Below, piece by piece: positions 16,972 to 24,999 of a DNA stretch of 64,000 nt; position 1 is the first letter of the stretch, and the number at the start of each line of letters is the position of its first letter. The stretch spans positions 1-64,000 of the forward strand of contig JAPPMC010000310.1 of assembly GCA_028819235.1 (NCBI GenBank), read 5' to 3'. Source of the DNA: Bryobacterales bacterium. Its GTDB lineage: Bacteria > Acidobacteriota > Terriglobia > Bryobacterales > UBA6623. The position numbers were made by a program, and so were the translations under genes. The notes beneath the pieces were generated by a model. That model saw only the letters and a program-made list of their open reading frames with translations. It did not search any database and was not told the origin of the DNA.

Positions 16972-19884
16972 TCAAACAAATACACGGTGACTGTATCCCA
17001 GTGGTGGAAGCACCTCTTCCAGCAATTGGCGTTGTTCGAGCGGCAGCCTCAAGAGCTGACGTTCGTCACCGGTCTTGGTGAATGTGACTGCTGCATGGAG
17101 CATCCCTAGGGGAATCCGGCAACCCGGCAGGTCCGCCAACGAAGAATTCAGTCTCCCGAGTGCTGTCTCCCACTCGTCCACAGAGCCCGCGAAGCGCGAG
17201 ATATCGTGTATCAGAAGGTCCGTCAGGATCCCGCCGAGGATGCCTTCGTGGACCAGACTCGCGAACACATAGCGCAGTCTCACTAGGCCCTCGGGAAGAT
17301 ACCGCGCACCAAAGTTTCGCACGGATCTCGTCAAGATCGCCACCGTCGCCTCTCGATGGAGCTCTTCATTTCGCTTGAAATCTTCGGCATCGACGCACAC
17401 GCCGATGGTCTCCAAGGCCGTCCCCAGGGGTCTGCCCGCGGCGATTGCCTCTGCGGCAAGCAGCCGGCCCAGAAGAGAGCTGCCCGGCAGCGTTTCGACC
17501 CGCGCGGCGCTATTCATCGCCTCGTCGATTGCTCCGTGGTCGATGTAGAGTCGAGACCGCTGGATCCAGAGTTCCCGGTTATGCGGGTCAAGTACCGCGA
17601 CCCGGTCGAGGTATCTCTCGGCGGCCTCGAATTCGCCTTTCCGTCGAAAATAAGAGGCCGCCCAAAGCAAGGAGGGGTAGTCGACCGTCCGCAGCAGTTC
17701 GTCAAAGGCGGACATCGCCTCTTGAGAACGTCCCAGCTTGTCCAGAGCACGTCCGCGAACTAGATGTGCGTGATCGTGCTTCGGATCGATCTCGAGGAGG
17801 TGCTCTGCAACCTCGATCGCTTCCGTGAACTCCCCGGACAATAGCAAGGAAGTTGCTAGTTGGCATTGCGTTCTTACGGATCCCGCATGGCGGGAGGCGT
17901 GTTGTCGCAGTTCCACGGCAGCGCTTCGGTACTTTGCCATGTCGAACAAGAGAGAGCCGCGCAGCTGCCGCGCGTCTCCGTCGTCCGCATCGACGGCGAG
18001 CACCCTATCGACGAGTTCGAGGGCCCGACTCAGCTGGCCTTGCGAGTCGTGGAATCTCGCCGCCACGAGCAATGCCCCTGGTTCCGACGGCGCACGCTGA
18101 ACGAGATCCCGTGCACAGGCCTCGGCATCCGCAACTCGGCCAAGACCGACAAGCCCCTCCATGATCTGCGAGAACCCGTGCCAGTGATCTGGCTCCACTT
18201 CGAGCATCGTCTCGGCCTCTTCGATCGCGTCCCCGAAGCGCCTAAGGCGTAGCAGGATGTTGGCCCGGAGGCAGGACTCTGAGGGTTGGGCACCGTGGGC
18301 GATCGAATGATCGATTGCGGCTAGGGCGTTGTCAAACTGACGCTCTAGGAAGTACGCCTCCGAAAGATTGCGATACACCCCGCCGTCCTCAGGGTGTCTC
18401 GCCAAGGCTTCCCGACCGGCCGCTATCGCTGCTTGGCTGTCGCCTGCCTCAATGAGAGCGTAGACCCAAGAGCGATAATCCGTCACATCGCCGCCATCCC
18501 GCGCCAGTGCCTCCTGAATCGTGGCGAGGCCGGCATAGTCTCCAGCATCCCAGCAGCGTTGGGCTTCGTCATGAAGCGCGTCAAGGAAGGGCTCTTGCCG
18601 CTCCGCTAGTGAGCAACTGAGTGCCTCGTCAACGTGGAGGCGATCCAACACCGCAAGTGGCGCATCGCGCTGATCCGCCGCGCGCCGCCGCTCAAGCTCG
18701 CGCGATGTGAACCAGTGACGAAGGAACTCGACGAACAGGCGTAGGTGCCGAGTCTTGTTGTCCTTCACTTCGATACAGATGCGCATCAGCGGCTCTGAAA
18801 GCTCGCAGAAGGTGTTGCGCCCCAACCGGTTGCGGTTGACGAAACCCACTCTCACCAGTTCCCCGATCTGCTTGGCGGCCGTCTGCTGTGACATCAGGCA
18901 GGAAGTCGATATGTCCTTTACCGTCGCGGGGGTTCCCTTGAGGCACAGGAACTCGATGATTTTCCGCTGAGCCGGGGGGATCTGACGCATTTTGCCTTGG
19001 TAGTACGGTGTAACGTGGTCGACCATTTGCATGAACGGACCGACCAGATCCTTCAGCGATTCCTTGTCCAGAAAATCGAAGAGCACCACGTAGGCGCGGT
19101 GGTTTCCGGCGGCGAGGTGGTGGACGGCCCGTGCCCGCGCCCTACCGATCGGCGTATGGAGAAAGTCTGCTAGGTCAGGTTTGCCCTCGTGTACAGCCTT
19201 CTTGGCAAGAAGGTCGATTCCCGTTTCGAGATCGATCTGCTCAAGTGCGCGGATGGTGAAGAAGCCGTAGAAGGGGTTGTCCTGTAGCGTAAGGGCGGCA
19301 AACAACTGCGGGGTTGTCGCCACAATGGCCCAGTTCCCGTCCTCTTGGATGGCTGCCCTCCAGCGCTTCTGGCCTTCGTCGCCCAAGCCGTGAAACAAGT
19401 CCACGAGGTTCTCGCAAAGAAGCAGGAGCGTCTTGCCTTCGGTGTGCCTCCAAAGCAGTCGGGCAGCGCATGACTCGGCGGCCACGGGGTCTTTCGAGAA
19501 CGTGTCGTATACTTCGGCGATCTTCGCGTTGAGCTTTGGCGCATCTTCGGCGAGAGCTCTCAGGATCCGAACGGTCAGGTCGAGATATGACGCGACGCCC
19601 CACTCTTCTTCCTTGAGCACGGCGATGGCGACGCTGTCGCCGACGCCGTCTTCGTCGAACGATGCCATCAGGCGATGATAGGCGAGGACGAGGAGGTGGG
19701 TCTTGCCCGAACCCCTCGGGCCGACCAAGAGAATGTAGTGCTTCTCTGGCCCTCGGATCGACGCAGAAACACGCGACAGCACATCTTCCATCACGTCGTC
19801 CCGCCCCACGAAAACAGCCTCCAACGACTCGCGATCCATGTTTCCTGGGCTGTATCGCGACCTGTGCAGGACTCCCTGCCTCAT
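16972..19884 (-). CDS. AAA+/STAND-like ATPase with winged helix and TPR array
   Basis: A 970-aa protein from the ATG at 19884, which overlaps the TGA of the upstream ATPase gene by 4 bp (ATGA). The upstream in-frame ATG at 19923 is less likely. Residues 25-270 form an ORC/STAND-like P-loop module: VFVGRDD, Walker A VGPRGSGKT near 52 and sensor-like IVATTPQLF near 190. The Walker B position near 150 reads LLLLCEN, with Cys instead of the usual Asp but the Glu kept. A winged helix follows (QRKIIEFLCLKG...SQQTAAKQIGELVRVGFV, about 305-355). About 450-870 are TPR-like helical repeats. No nuclease, protease or membrane effector is visible. Architecture suggests a signal-sensing switch protein; the biological role is unknown. 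Confidence 0.8.
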   Translation of the reverse strand: MRQGVLHRSRYSPGNMDRESLEAVFVGRDDVMEDVLSRVSASIRGPEKHYILLVGPRGSGKTHLLVLAYHRLMASFDEDGVGDSVAIAVLKEEEWGVASYLDLTVRILRALAEDAPKLNAKIAEVYDTFSKDPVAAESCAARLLWRHTEGKTLLLLCENLVDLFHGLGDEGQKRWRAAIQEDGNWAIVATTPQLFAALTLQDNPFYGFFTIRALEQIDLETGIDLLAKKAVHEGKPDLADFLHTPIGRARARAVHHLAAGNHRAYVVLFDFLDKESLKDLVGPFMQMVDHVTPYYQGKMRQIPPAQRKIIEFLCLKGTPATVKDISTSCLMSQQTAAKQIGELVRVGFVNRNRLGRNTFCELSEPLMRICIEVKDNKTRHLRLFVEFLRHWFTSRELERRRAADQRDAPLAVLDRLHVDEALSCSLAERQEPFLDALHDEAQRCWDAGDYAGLATIQEALARDGGDVTDYRSWVYALIEAGDSQAAIAAGREALARHPEDGGVYRNLSEAYFLERQFDNALAAIDHSIAHGAQPSESCLRANILLRLRRFGDAIEEAETMLEVEPDHWHGFSQIMEGLVGLGRVADAEACARDLVQRAPSEPGALLVAARFHDSQGQLSRALELVDRVLAVDADDGDARQLRGSLLFDMAKYRSAAVELRQHASRHAGSVRTQCQLATSLLLSGEFTEAIEVAEHLLEIDPKHDHAHLVRGRALDKLGRSQEAMSAFDELLRTVDYPSLLWAASYFRRKGEFEAAERYLDRVAVLDPHNRELWIQRSRLYIDHGAIDEAMNSAARVETLPGSSLLGRLLAAEAIAAGRPLGTALETIGVCVDAEDFKRNEELHREATVAILTRSVRNFGARYLPEGLVRLRYVFASLVHEGILGGILTDLLIHDISRFAGSVDEWETALGRLNSSLADLPGCRIPLGMLHAAVTFTKTGDERQLLRLPLEQRQLLEEVLPPLGYSHRVFV

Positions 19885-21053
19885 GGCCTTGTCTCCTTCC
19901 ACCACTTCTTGACGAGTGGCCACCGGAAGTCGTATGCGAATCCGGACCCGCAGTTCCTGCGTTCGATGTAGTGGTCCTCGGCCAGAATGGTCAGCACTTC
20001 CAGCAGCTGCTCATTCGCCAGCAGTGGGTTGCCGTGCTTGCACAGGTTGAGGAGTTGCGGAAGGCGTGTGCCGGACGGTTGACGGGCTAAGGTGTCTAGG
20101 AGAAGCAGGGCGAGCCGCCGCTGATCTTCTGCATAGTACGAAGACAGTCGGGTCAGATAGTACTTGAGGTTCGCAGGGTCGTGGGGGTCGTACACGAGGT
20201 GGTCTACAGCCGCAGAGACGTCCTCCAACGTCGGTTTCCGCCTCAGCTGGTCTAGCTGGTCGACCACATGATGGACGTAGTACGGAAACCCACCTACGTG
20301 ATCGGCGATTGCGGAGGCTAGACTGGGGATTTCCAGCGGGGCGGCGCGGGTTTCGCGAAGTAGCGCTTCGGCGAGTCCGCAGGTATGGTGGCGGGCTATC
20401 GGCGGAACGGTCAAGGACAGCATGTCGTTAACCGGATCGTTGGTACTACCGGCCTCCCGCAGGGATCGAAGCACGAGGTGAAGACCAACTGAACCGGTGA
20501 ACAGGAAGCGCAAACGGTCAGCCCGGGCAATCCGCAGGGCACGCAGGTGATCCAGCAATTGGATGGGAGTATCGGGTCCCGCGTTGCGTTGGAGGTTGTG
20601 CAGCATGAGCGGGAACTCGTCCCAGAGCATTAGAATGCGTGTGTTGTCGTCCGCGGACCTGATCAGGATGTCGAAGACATCGGCAAGGAGAGTCTGCCAA
20701 GTCCCATCGGCGGTCGGTAGGTCGATGCCACCGATCCTCTTTGGCAGCAACGTGGACCGCTTGGCGATGTAGGCCTTGACTTTCGGCATCGCCCCTGACG
20801 AATTCTCGACTGTCGCGTAAATCGAGCGAATGAGCTCCGCTACTGAGTGAACGGCTTCTAGGTCTTGGTAGAAGGGCACATAGCCGGCTTGGTACTCCTC
20901 GCGCATCTTGAAGAGGATGTGGGTCTTGCCAATGCGCCGCTCCGCAGAGAGCACAAGCCCTTGGCGCTTGAGAATGTGCCAATACCTGTCAATCTCGTTG
21001 TCTCGACCGATGATGTCTTTGGTGTCTAGCCGTCCGCCGGGGTTGATCTGCAC
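19881..21053 (-). CDS. AAA+/STAND-like ATPase with C-terminal winged helix, first gene of a two-ATPase operon
   Basis: A 390-aa protein from the GTG at 21053, chosen because TGAGG lies 8 nt upstream. The alternative TTG at 21086 lies between the promoter boxes and has no ribosome-binding site. The Walker A is the STAND-type SAERRIGKTH near residue 30. Walker B is ILMLWDEFP near 135, and sensor 1 is RFLFTGSVGL near 190. The C-terminal 90 residues (LLLDTLARQPSGTRLPQLL...FRWPLVKKWW) match the winged-helix tail of this ATPase group. No effector domain is present. The downstream partner ATPase starts within its stop codon, so both are expected to be made together. The pair could be a regulator or defence module, but nothing in the sequence settles this. 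Confidence 0.8.
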   Translation of the reverse strand: MQINPGGRLDTKDIIGRDNEIDRYWHILKRQGLVLSAERRIGKTHILFKMREEYQAGYVPFYQDLEAVHSVAELIRSIYATVENSSGAMPKVKAYIAKRSTLLPKRIGGIDLPTADGTWQTLLADVFDILIRSADDNTRILMLWDEFPLMLHNLQRNAGPDTPIQLLDHLRALRIARADRLRFLFTGSVGLHLVLRSLREAGSTNDPVNDMLSLTVPPIARHHTCGLAEALLRETRAAPLEIPSLASAIADHVGGFPYYVHHVVDQLDQLRRKPTLEDVSAAVDHLVYDPHDPANLKYYLTRLSSYYAEDQRRLALLLLDTLARQPSGTRLPQLLNLCKHGNPLLANEQLLEVLTILAEDHYIERRNCGSGFAYDFRWPLVKKWWKETRP

Positions 21054-21072
21054 AGTACGTGCCTCACGCCGA

Positions 21073-21102
21073 ATTATATACGCCAATATTGACGTACGTC
21101 AA
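21073..21102 (-). promoter_or_regulatory. Near-consensus sigma-70 promoter of the two-ATPase operon
   Basis: On the minus strand TTGACG (21102-21097), an 18-bp spacer and a perfect TATAAT (21078-21073) are followed after about 14 nt by GTGAGG, the ribosome-binding site, and then the GTG start at 21053. The predicted transcript start near 21066 gives a very short leader. This is the best match to consensus seen in the window. Confidence 0.7.
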
Positions 21103-21113
21103 TTCTGACGTAC
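21089..21113. promoter_or_regulatory. Palindromic operator candidate overlapping the -35 box
   Basis: TTGACGTACGTCAA (21089-21102) is a perfect 14-bp palindrome that contains the -35 hexamer. The half-site TGACGTAC occurs again at 21106-21113, 16 bp from the first copy at 21090, roughly one and a half helical turns upstream. A dimeric repressor binding here would occlude RNA polymerase. No typical repressor gene is adjacent, so one of the winged-helix ATPases may itself bind; this is inference. Confidence 0.55.
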
Positions 21114-21655
21114 TTCAGCGCCATTGCCGACCCGCCCGGTGGATTCGGGCAAGGCGACCAATCCAGGGCGGCGTCGGGTGTCTGGTCCTGTACACCCTCC
21201 GCACCGACTCCGGAGACCAGACCTGCCGGTAGCGGCACTACTTCGATGACGAGCCCGCCGCCCGAGTTCCGCAGGCTGTCCGACTTGTCGGTCAACTGCC
21301 GCAATACGGTGGCCATTGCCGTTCGCTGGGCCTCGGCGGGGGATATTGGAACAGGGTCCCAGACGGTGCGCCGCTCGGGAAGAGCCCATTCTCGTGCGTC
21401 TTTGGCCGACAGTACGTGAGGTCCGCGAGGCGGTTCGGCGAGTCCTCCAGCTTCGGGGTAGGCCGCTGCGAATGGCGCAACTGCCGGATTTGATCGCTGA
21501 GCATGCGGGAGCGAAACACTGGCAGCCAAAGGCTGCGACTGCCATTCGTCGCGGTTCGATCCGTCGTAGACTGCTGCGCCAGCCCTCACAGCAGCTTCGC
21601 ACTCGTCGCTGATCGCCCGCTGGTCTGGTCAGTCTTCCGGGGCCGACCCTCTCGG
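21114..21655. other. Interval between ATPase promoter and DUF4159 gene, no clear gene
   Basis: About 540 bp. Open frames exist on both strands (plus 21316-21612, 98 aa; minus 21074-21589, 171 aa). Neither resembles a known family, and the minus one would run across the ATPase promoter. I see no repeat or RNA gene. Confidence 0.4.
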
Positions 21656-22462
21656 TCAGTGGGTCATGGCGTAGATCACATAGTTGACGGCAAAGCGGTA
21701 TGCCAGCGCGGTCATGTTCTCGGGATACTCCGGCAGGTCGGCGTGCTCCCAAGCGTCGCCCATGTCCATGTTGAAGTTGATGGCGACCATCAAGCGGCCA
21801 TCGTCGTCGTAGACGCCTCTCCAGTGCGGGGTGTAGCCGTCCTTCTCATAGGGCGTTCCGGACCACAGGTACTGGATTCCTGGGATCTGTGTCCGCTGAT
21901 CGAGATCGAACAACGTGTGCAGCAGCGGATCGTCGTCCGGTATTTCGACGATCGGCCGTTCGGGAAAGACCCGCTGAAGGCTCGACGTGAAGCCGGCCCA
22001 CTCGCGCGGCCCGTGGAAATCGTCCACCATCAGGAAACCGCCTCGCAGGAGGTACTCCCGCAGGCGCTGGGCCTCGTTGTCGTCGAGGTACCAGCCGCCG
22101 ACCTCGACTGCGTAAATCCACGGGTAGTCGAACAGCTCGTTGTCGAGCGGGTCGAGGAACTTCCCGCCGTACGCCGTGTCAATGACCGTCAGACGGCTGA
22201 TCCCGTTGGTGAGGTGGTATTCCGCTGCCGGCCAGTCCGTTCGCCAGCCGCCACGCCGCCTCCGTCGGAACCCGTCGCCAGAGCCGTACGCATAGCGCAC
22301 GAACTGGAACTCCGCGTTCGGATCCGGGTCGAAGTCGTAAGCGCGAGGGTCCTCTCCGTAGCCCCGCCCCCAGAACTGGAGGGCTACCAATGCCGGTGCG
22401 ATGCACAGCACAGCCAGCAACGGTAGCCGGCCCCAAGGCAGCCACTCTTTGCGGAGTCTCAC
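21656..22462 (-). CDS. DUF4159 domain protein
   Basis: A 268-aa protein with an N-terminal hydrophobic anchor (residues 12-30). A DUF4159 domain then covers nearly all the rest: EFQFVRYAYGSG, DYPWIYAVEVGGWYLDDNEAQRLREYLLRGGFLMVDDFHG, and the closing AYRFAVNYVIYAMTH. The fold is related to the glutamine-amidotransferase/ThuA group. The family has no proven function and commonly accompanies MoxR/Bat gene sets. Here it lies about 5 kb from that operon, separated by the two-ATPase operon, which suggests a later insertion or rearrangement. It probably faces the periplasm. Confidence 0.85.
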   Translation of the reverse strand: MRLRKEWLPWGRLPLLAVLCIAPALVALQFWGRGYGEDPRAYDFDPDPNAEFQFVRYAYGSGDGFRRRRRGGWRTDWPAAEYHLTNGISRLTVIDTAYGGKFLDPLDNELFDYPWIYAVEVGGWYLDDNEAQRLREYLLRGGFLMVDDFHGPREWAGFTSSLQRVFPERPIVEIPDDDPLLHTLFDLDQRTQIPGIQYLWSGTPYEKDGYTPHWRGVYDDDGRLMVAINFNMDMGDAWEHADLPEYPENMTALAYRFAVNYVIYAMTH

Positions 22463-22523
22463 CTCCCGCCCCCTCGCCGGCCCGATCCGGCGCCACTGAG
22501 CGTACCACAGTGGCCCCGTCTGC

Positions 22524-23972
22524 TTATTGGGGCAGCAGGGATCGCAGGCCAGCAGCCCGTTTGGCGCTTCTCAACGCAGCAAGGGCCTTCAGCTCGAGTT
22601 GCCGGATGCGCTCTCGGGTCAGCCCGTACATCTTGCCGATCTCCTGCAGGGTGTGCTCCCGGGGATGCCCGATTCCGAAGCGTAGCTGTAGTACTTCGCG
22701 CTCGATCTCCGGCAGGTCACTCAAGGCGTCCATCGTCTCCGTGATGCGGTCGGCCTCGGCCAGCCGTTCCTCAGGCGAGGCCGAGTTGGGATCCTCGAGG
22801 AGCTCTCCCAGACTGGAATCGCTCTCCGGCCCCACCCTCGTTTCCAGCGACACGGGCGAGAGCGCGATCACCCGCATGCTCTCGACCTTTTGCAGCGGGA
22901 ATCCAGAGTGCTCGGCGACCTCGTCGTTGGTCGGCTGGCGGCCCAAGTGGCGCTCCAGCTCGCGCTCGGTACGGTGCACCCTGTTGAGCTGCTCGTTCAT
23001 GTGCACCGGGATGCGAACGGTCCTGGACTGGTCCGACAGCGCACGCATGACGGCTTGCCGGATCCACCATGTGGCATACGTCGAGAACTTGAATCCCCTG
23101 CGGTAGTCGAACTTCTCGACAGCCCTCGCGAGGCCGATGTTGCCCTCCTGGATCAGGTCAAGAAGGTGCAGACCCCGGTTGACGAACCTCTTCGCTACGG
23201 ACACCACCAACCGAAGGTTGGCCTCGATCAGGGCGTTCTTAGCCGCCTGCGCCATCTCCCGCCCGCGATCGAGGCGCGCCATCTGGCGGCGCCCTTCCTT
23301 CACGTCGATCGGCGCCCAGTCCAGGCCCGCCGTGTCGTTCCCGCTCAGGCGTTCCATGTCCCGAGCGAAGCGCGCGGCGTAAGAGCGCCACACGTCGGCC
23401 TTTAGGGGCAGCCTTCGGATCATGCGCGACAGGGCCACCACTTCGCGCTGGTATTGCCGGCGGCGCTGGCGCTCCAAGCGAGGGTTGAGCACACCCACGG
23501 CTTCCCACGTCTTTCGGGCATCGGCCACCGCCTCTAGGCGGGTCTTGATCCTCCCAAGCCTCTGCCGCAGGCCGCGAAGCTTCCGTTGTACCTTCCGTGC
23601 GTCCGCCCCAGCGAGGCCCTTGATAACCTGCCGGGCGAGCCGAGGTTGGTCCTTAAGCCTGAGGCGCAGGTCCAAAAGCTCCTTCCAGAGCCATGAGCTC
23701 TGCGACAGCACGCGGCGCATGATCGTCTCACCGCGTTCCAACTCGACTGCCAGCTCGACTTCGCCGCGTGCCGTCAGCAACGGCACTGTCCCGATCTCCG
23801 ACAGATACAACCGAACGCTGTCCTCTGGCGGTGAGGCTCGCTCCTTCTTGCTGTTCTTGCGCGCGGTCTTAGCCGCACGCTTCTTGACTGTGGCCGTGCG
23901 CCCGGCGGCCTTCCACCCGGCACTGCCGGCCGGGCGGTTCGACCGCCTGCCCGTAGTCGCCCGATGCAACAT
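22524..23972 (-). CDS. rpoD: RNA polymerase sigma factor, RpoD/SigA type
   Basis: A 482-aa sigma-70 factor. After a basic, low-complexity N-terminus (about 1-48) comes region 1.2 (DSVRLYLSEIGTVPLLTARGEVELA) and a 150-residue Arg-rich non-conserved insert. Region 2 contains DLIQEGNIGLARAVEKFDYRRGFKFSTYATWWIRQAVMRAL, with the classic 2.3-2.4 core and -10 recognition helix. Region 3 (IPVHMNEQLNRV) and region 4, ending TLQEIGKMYGLTRERIRQLELKAL for -35 recognition, complete it. Region 1.1 is not recognisable. It is probably the primary sigma factor, though an RpoD-like alternative cannot be excluded. Adjacent GTG (23975) and ATG (23972) starts both follow AGGGAGA. Confidence 0.9.
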   Translation of the reverse strand: MLHRATTGRRSNRPAGSAGWKAAGRTATVKKRAAKTARKNSKKERASPPEDSVRLYLSEIGTVPLLTARGEVELAVELERGETIMRRVLSQSSWLWKELLDLRLRLKDQPRLARQVIKGLAGADARKVQRKLRGLRQRLGRIKTRLEAVADARKTWEAVGVLNPRLERQRRRQYQREVVALSRMIRRLPLKADVWRSYAARFARDMERLSGNDTAGLDWAPIDVKEGRRQMARLDRGREMAQAAKNALIEANLRLVVSVAKRFVNRGLHLLDLIQEGNIGLARAVEKFDYRRGFKFSTYATWWIRQAVMRALSDQSRTVRIPVHMNEQLNRVHRTERELERHLGRQPTNDEVAEHSGFPLQKVESMRVIALSPVSLETRVGPESDSSLGELLEDPNSASPEERLAEADRITETMDALSDLPEIEREVLQLRFGIGHPREHTLQEIGKMYGLTRERIRQLELKALAALRSAKRAAGLRSLLPQ

Positions 23973-24098
23973 CACACACGTCTCCCTTACTCCTTATGAC
24001 GCACCAGTCGGCCGTTCCGTTCCGATGTGCTTTACATGCGTTCGCCGGCATCAACCCGCTTGGAAGGCCGATCGGGCGCTGGGTGTAGATTGTTCTGT

Positions 24099-24995
24099 GT
24101 GAGTCCGCGCATCGGGAACGCACCGTGCTCTTGGGGCGTGGAATTCCCGGACGCTCCCGAGAATCCCCCTTGGGAATCTGTCTTGGAAGAGACGGCCGCC
24201 GCCGGGTACACCGGAACGGAGCTCGGGCCAGTGGGCTACGTCCCCGAAGATCCGGAGGCGCTTGCGGAGCGCTTGGACCGGCTGGGCCTGAGTCTGATCG
24301 GCGGTGTGGTGTTCCAGCCATTCCACGACCCGTCAGCCTGGGACGCGGTGCGCGCCTCCGTCGAGCGCACCAGTCGCATGCTGGCCCCACTCGGAGCGCG
24401 ACACTTGGTGCTGATCGACAGCATCGCCGCGGAGCGCGCCAAGCATGCAGGGGATTCTCGGTCTGCCCCGCGCCTTCGGGCGCGAGACGCTGACGGTCTC
24501 CATGGTCGGCTCACGGCGGCAGCAAGGATCGCCGCGGAGGAGTATGGTCTACTGGCCTCGCTCCATCACCACGCTGGCGGCTTCGTGGAGTTCCGCGACG
24601 AGATCGAGCGGGCAATGGACGCGCTAGACCCCCAGCTGCTAGGCCTTTGCTTGGATACGGGTCACAGCCTCTACGGGGGCCTAGACCCGGCCCACCTGCT
24701 GCGGAGCCATTCCGCGCGCCTGCGCTACGTCCACCTGAAGGATCTTGACAAGCGGCTGTTGCGCGAATCCGTCCGGGAGGGCGTGGGCTTCTATGAGGCA
24801 TGTAACCGGGGTGTCTTCTGCCGATTAGGGCGGGGCGATGTGGACTTTGCCGCCTTCTTCAGAGCTCTGGGGGAGGTCGGCTATCGGGGCTGGTGCACCG
24901 TCGAGCAGGACCGCGGGCCCGACACGCTGGGCTCGCCCCTAGATGATGCTCGCGCGAACCGGCGATTCCTGGTGTCTCAGGGCTTTCTCGGGTGA
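24099..24995 (+). CDS. Sugar phosphate isomerase/epimerase, inosose dehydratase (IolE)-like
   Basis: A 298-aa TIM-barrel protein from the GTG at 24099, where homology-like sequence begins (IGNAPCSWGVEF); upstream codons in the same frame do not look coding. The AP-endonuclease-2-type barrel shows ETAAAGYTGTELGP, ASLHHHAGGFVEF near residue 150 (metal ligand His/Glu), LCLDTGHSLYGG near 185 and RYVHLKDLD. This pattern and length fit IolE, which dehydrates 2-keto-myo-inositol in inositol degradation. IolD is encoded 1.7 kb away on the other strand, which supports an inositol-related role. Other epimerases share the fold, so the exact substrate is inferred. Confidence 0.8.
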   Translation: MSPRIGNAPCSWGVEFPDAPENPPWESVLEETAAAGYTGTELGPVGYVPEDPEALAERLDRLGLSLIGGVVFQPFHDPSAWDAVRASVERTSRMLAPLGARHLVLIDSIAAERAKHAGDSRSAPRLRARDADGLHGRLTAAARIAAEEYGLLASLHHHAGGFVEFRDEIERAMDALDPQLLGLCLDTGHSLYGGLDPAHLLRSHSARLRYVHLKDLDKRLLRESVREGVGFYEACNRGVFCRLGRGDVDFAAFFRALGEVGYRGWCTVEQDRGPDTLGSPLDDARANRRFLVSQGFLG

Positions 24996-24999
24996 GGGC

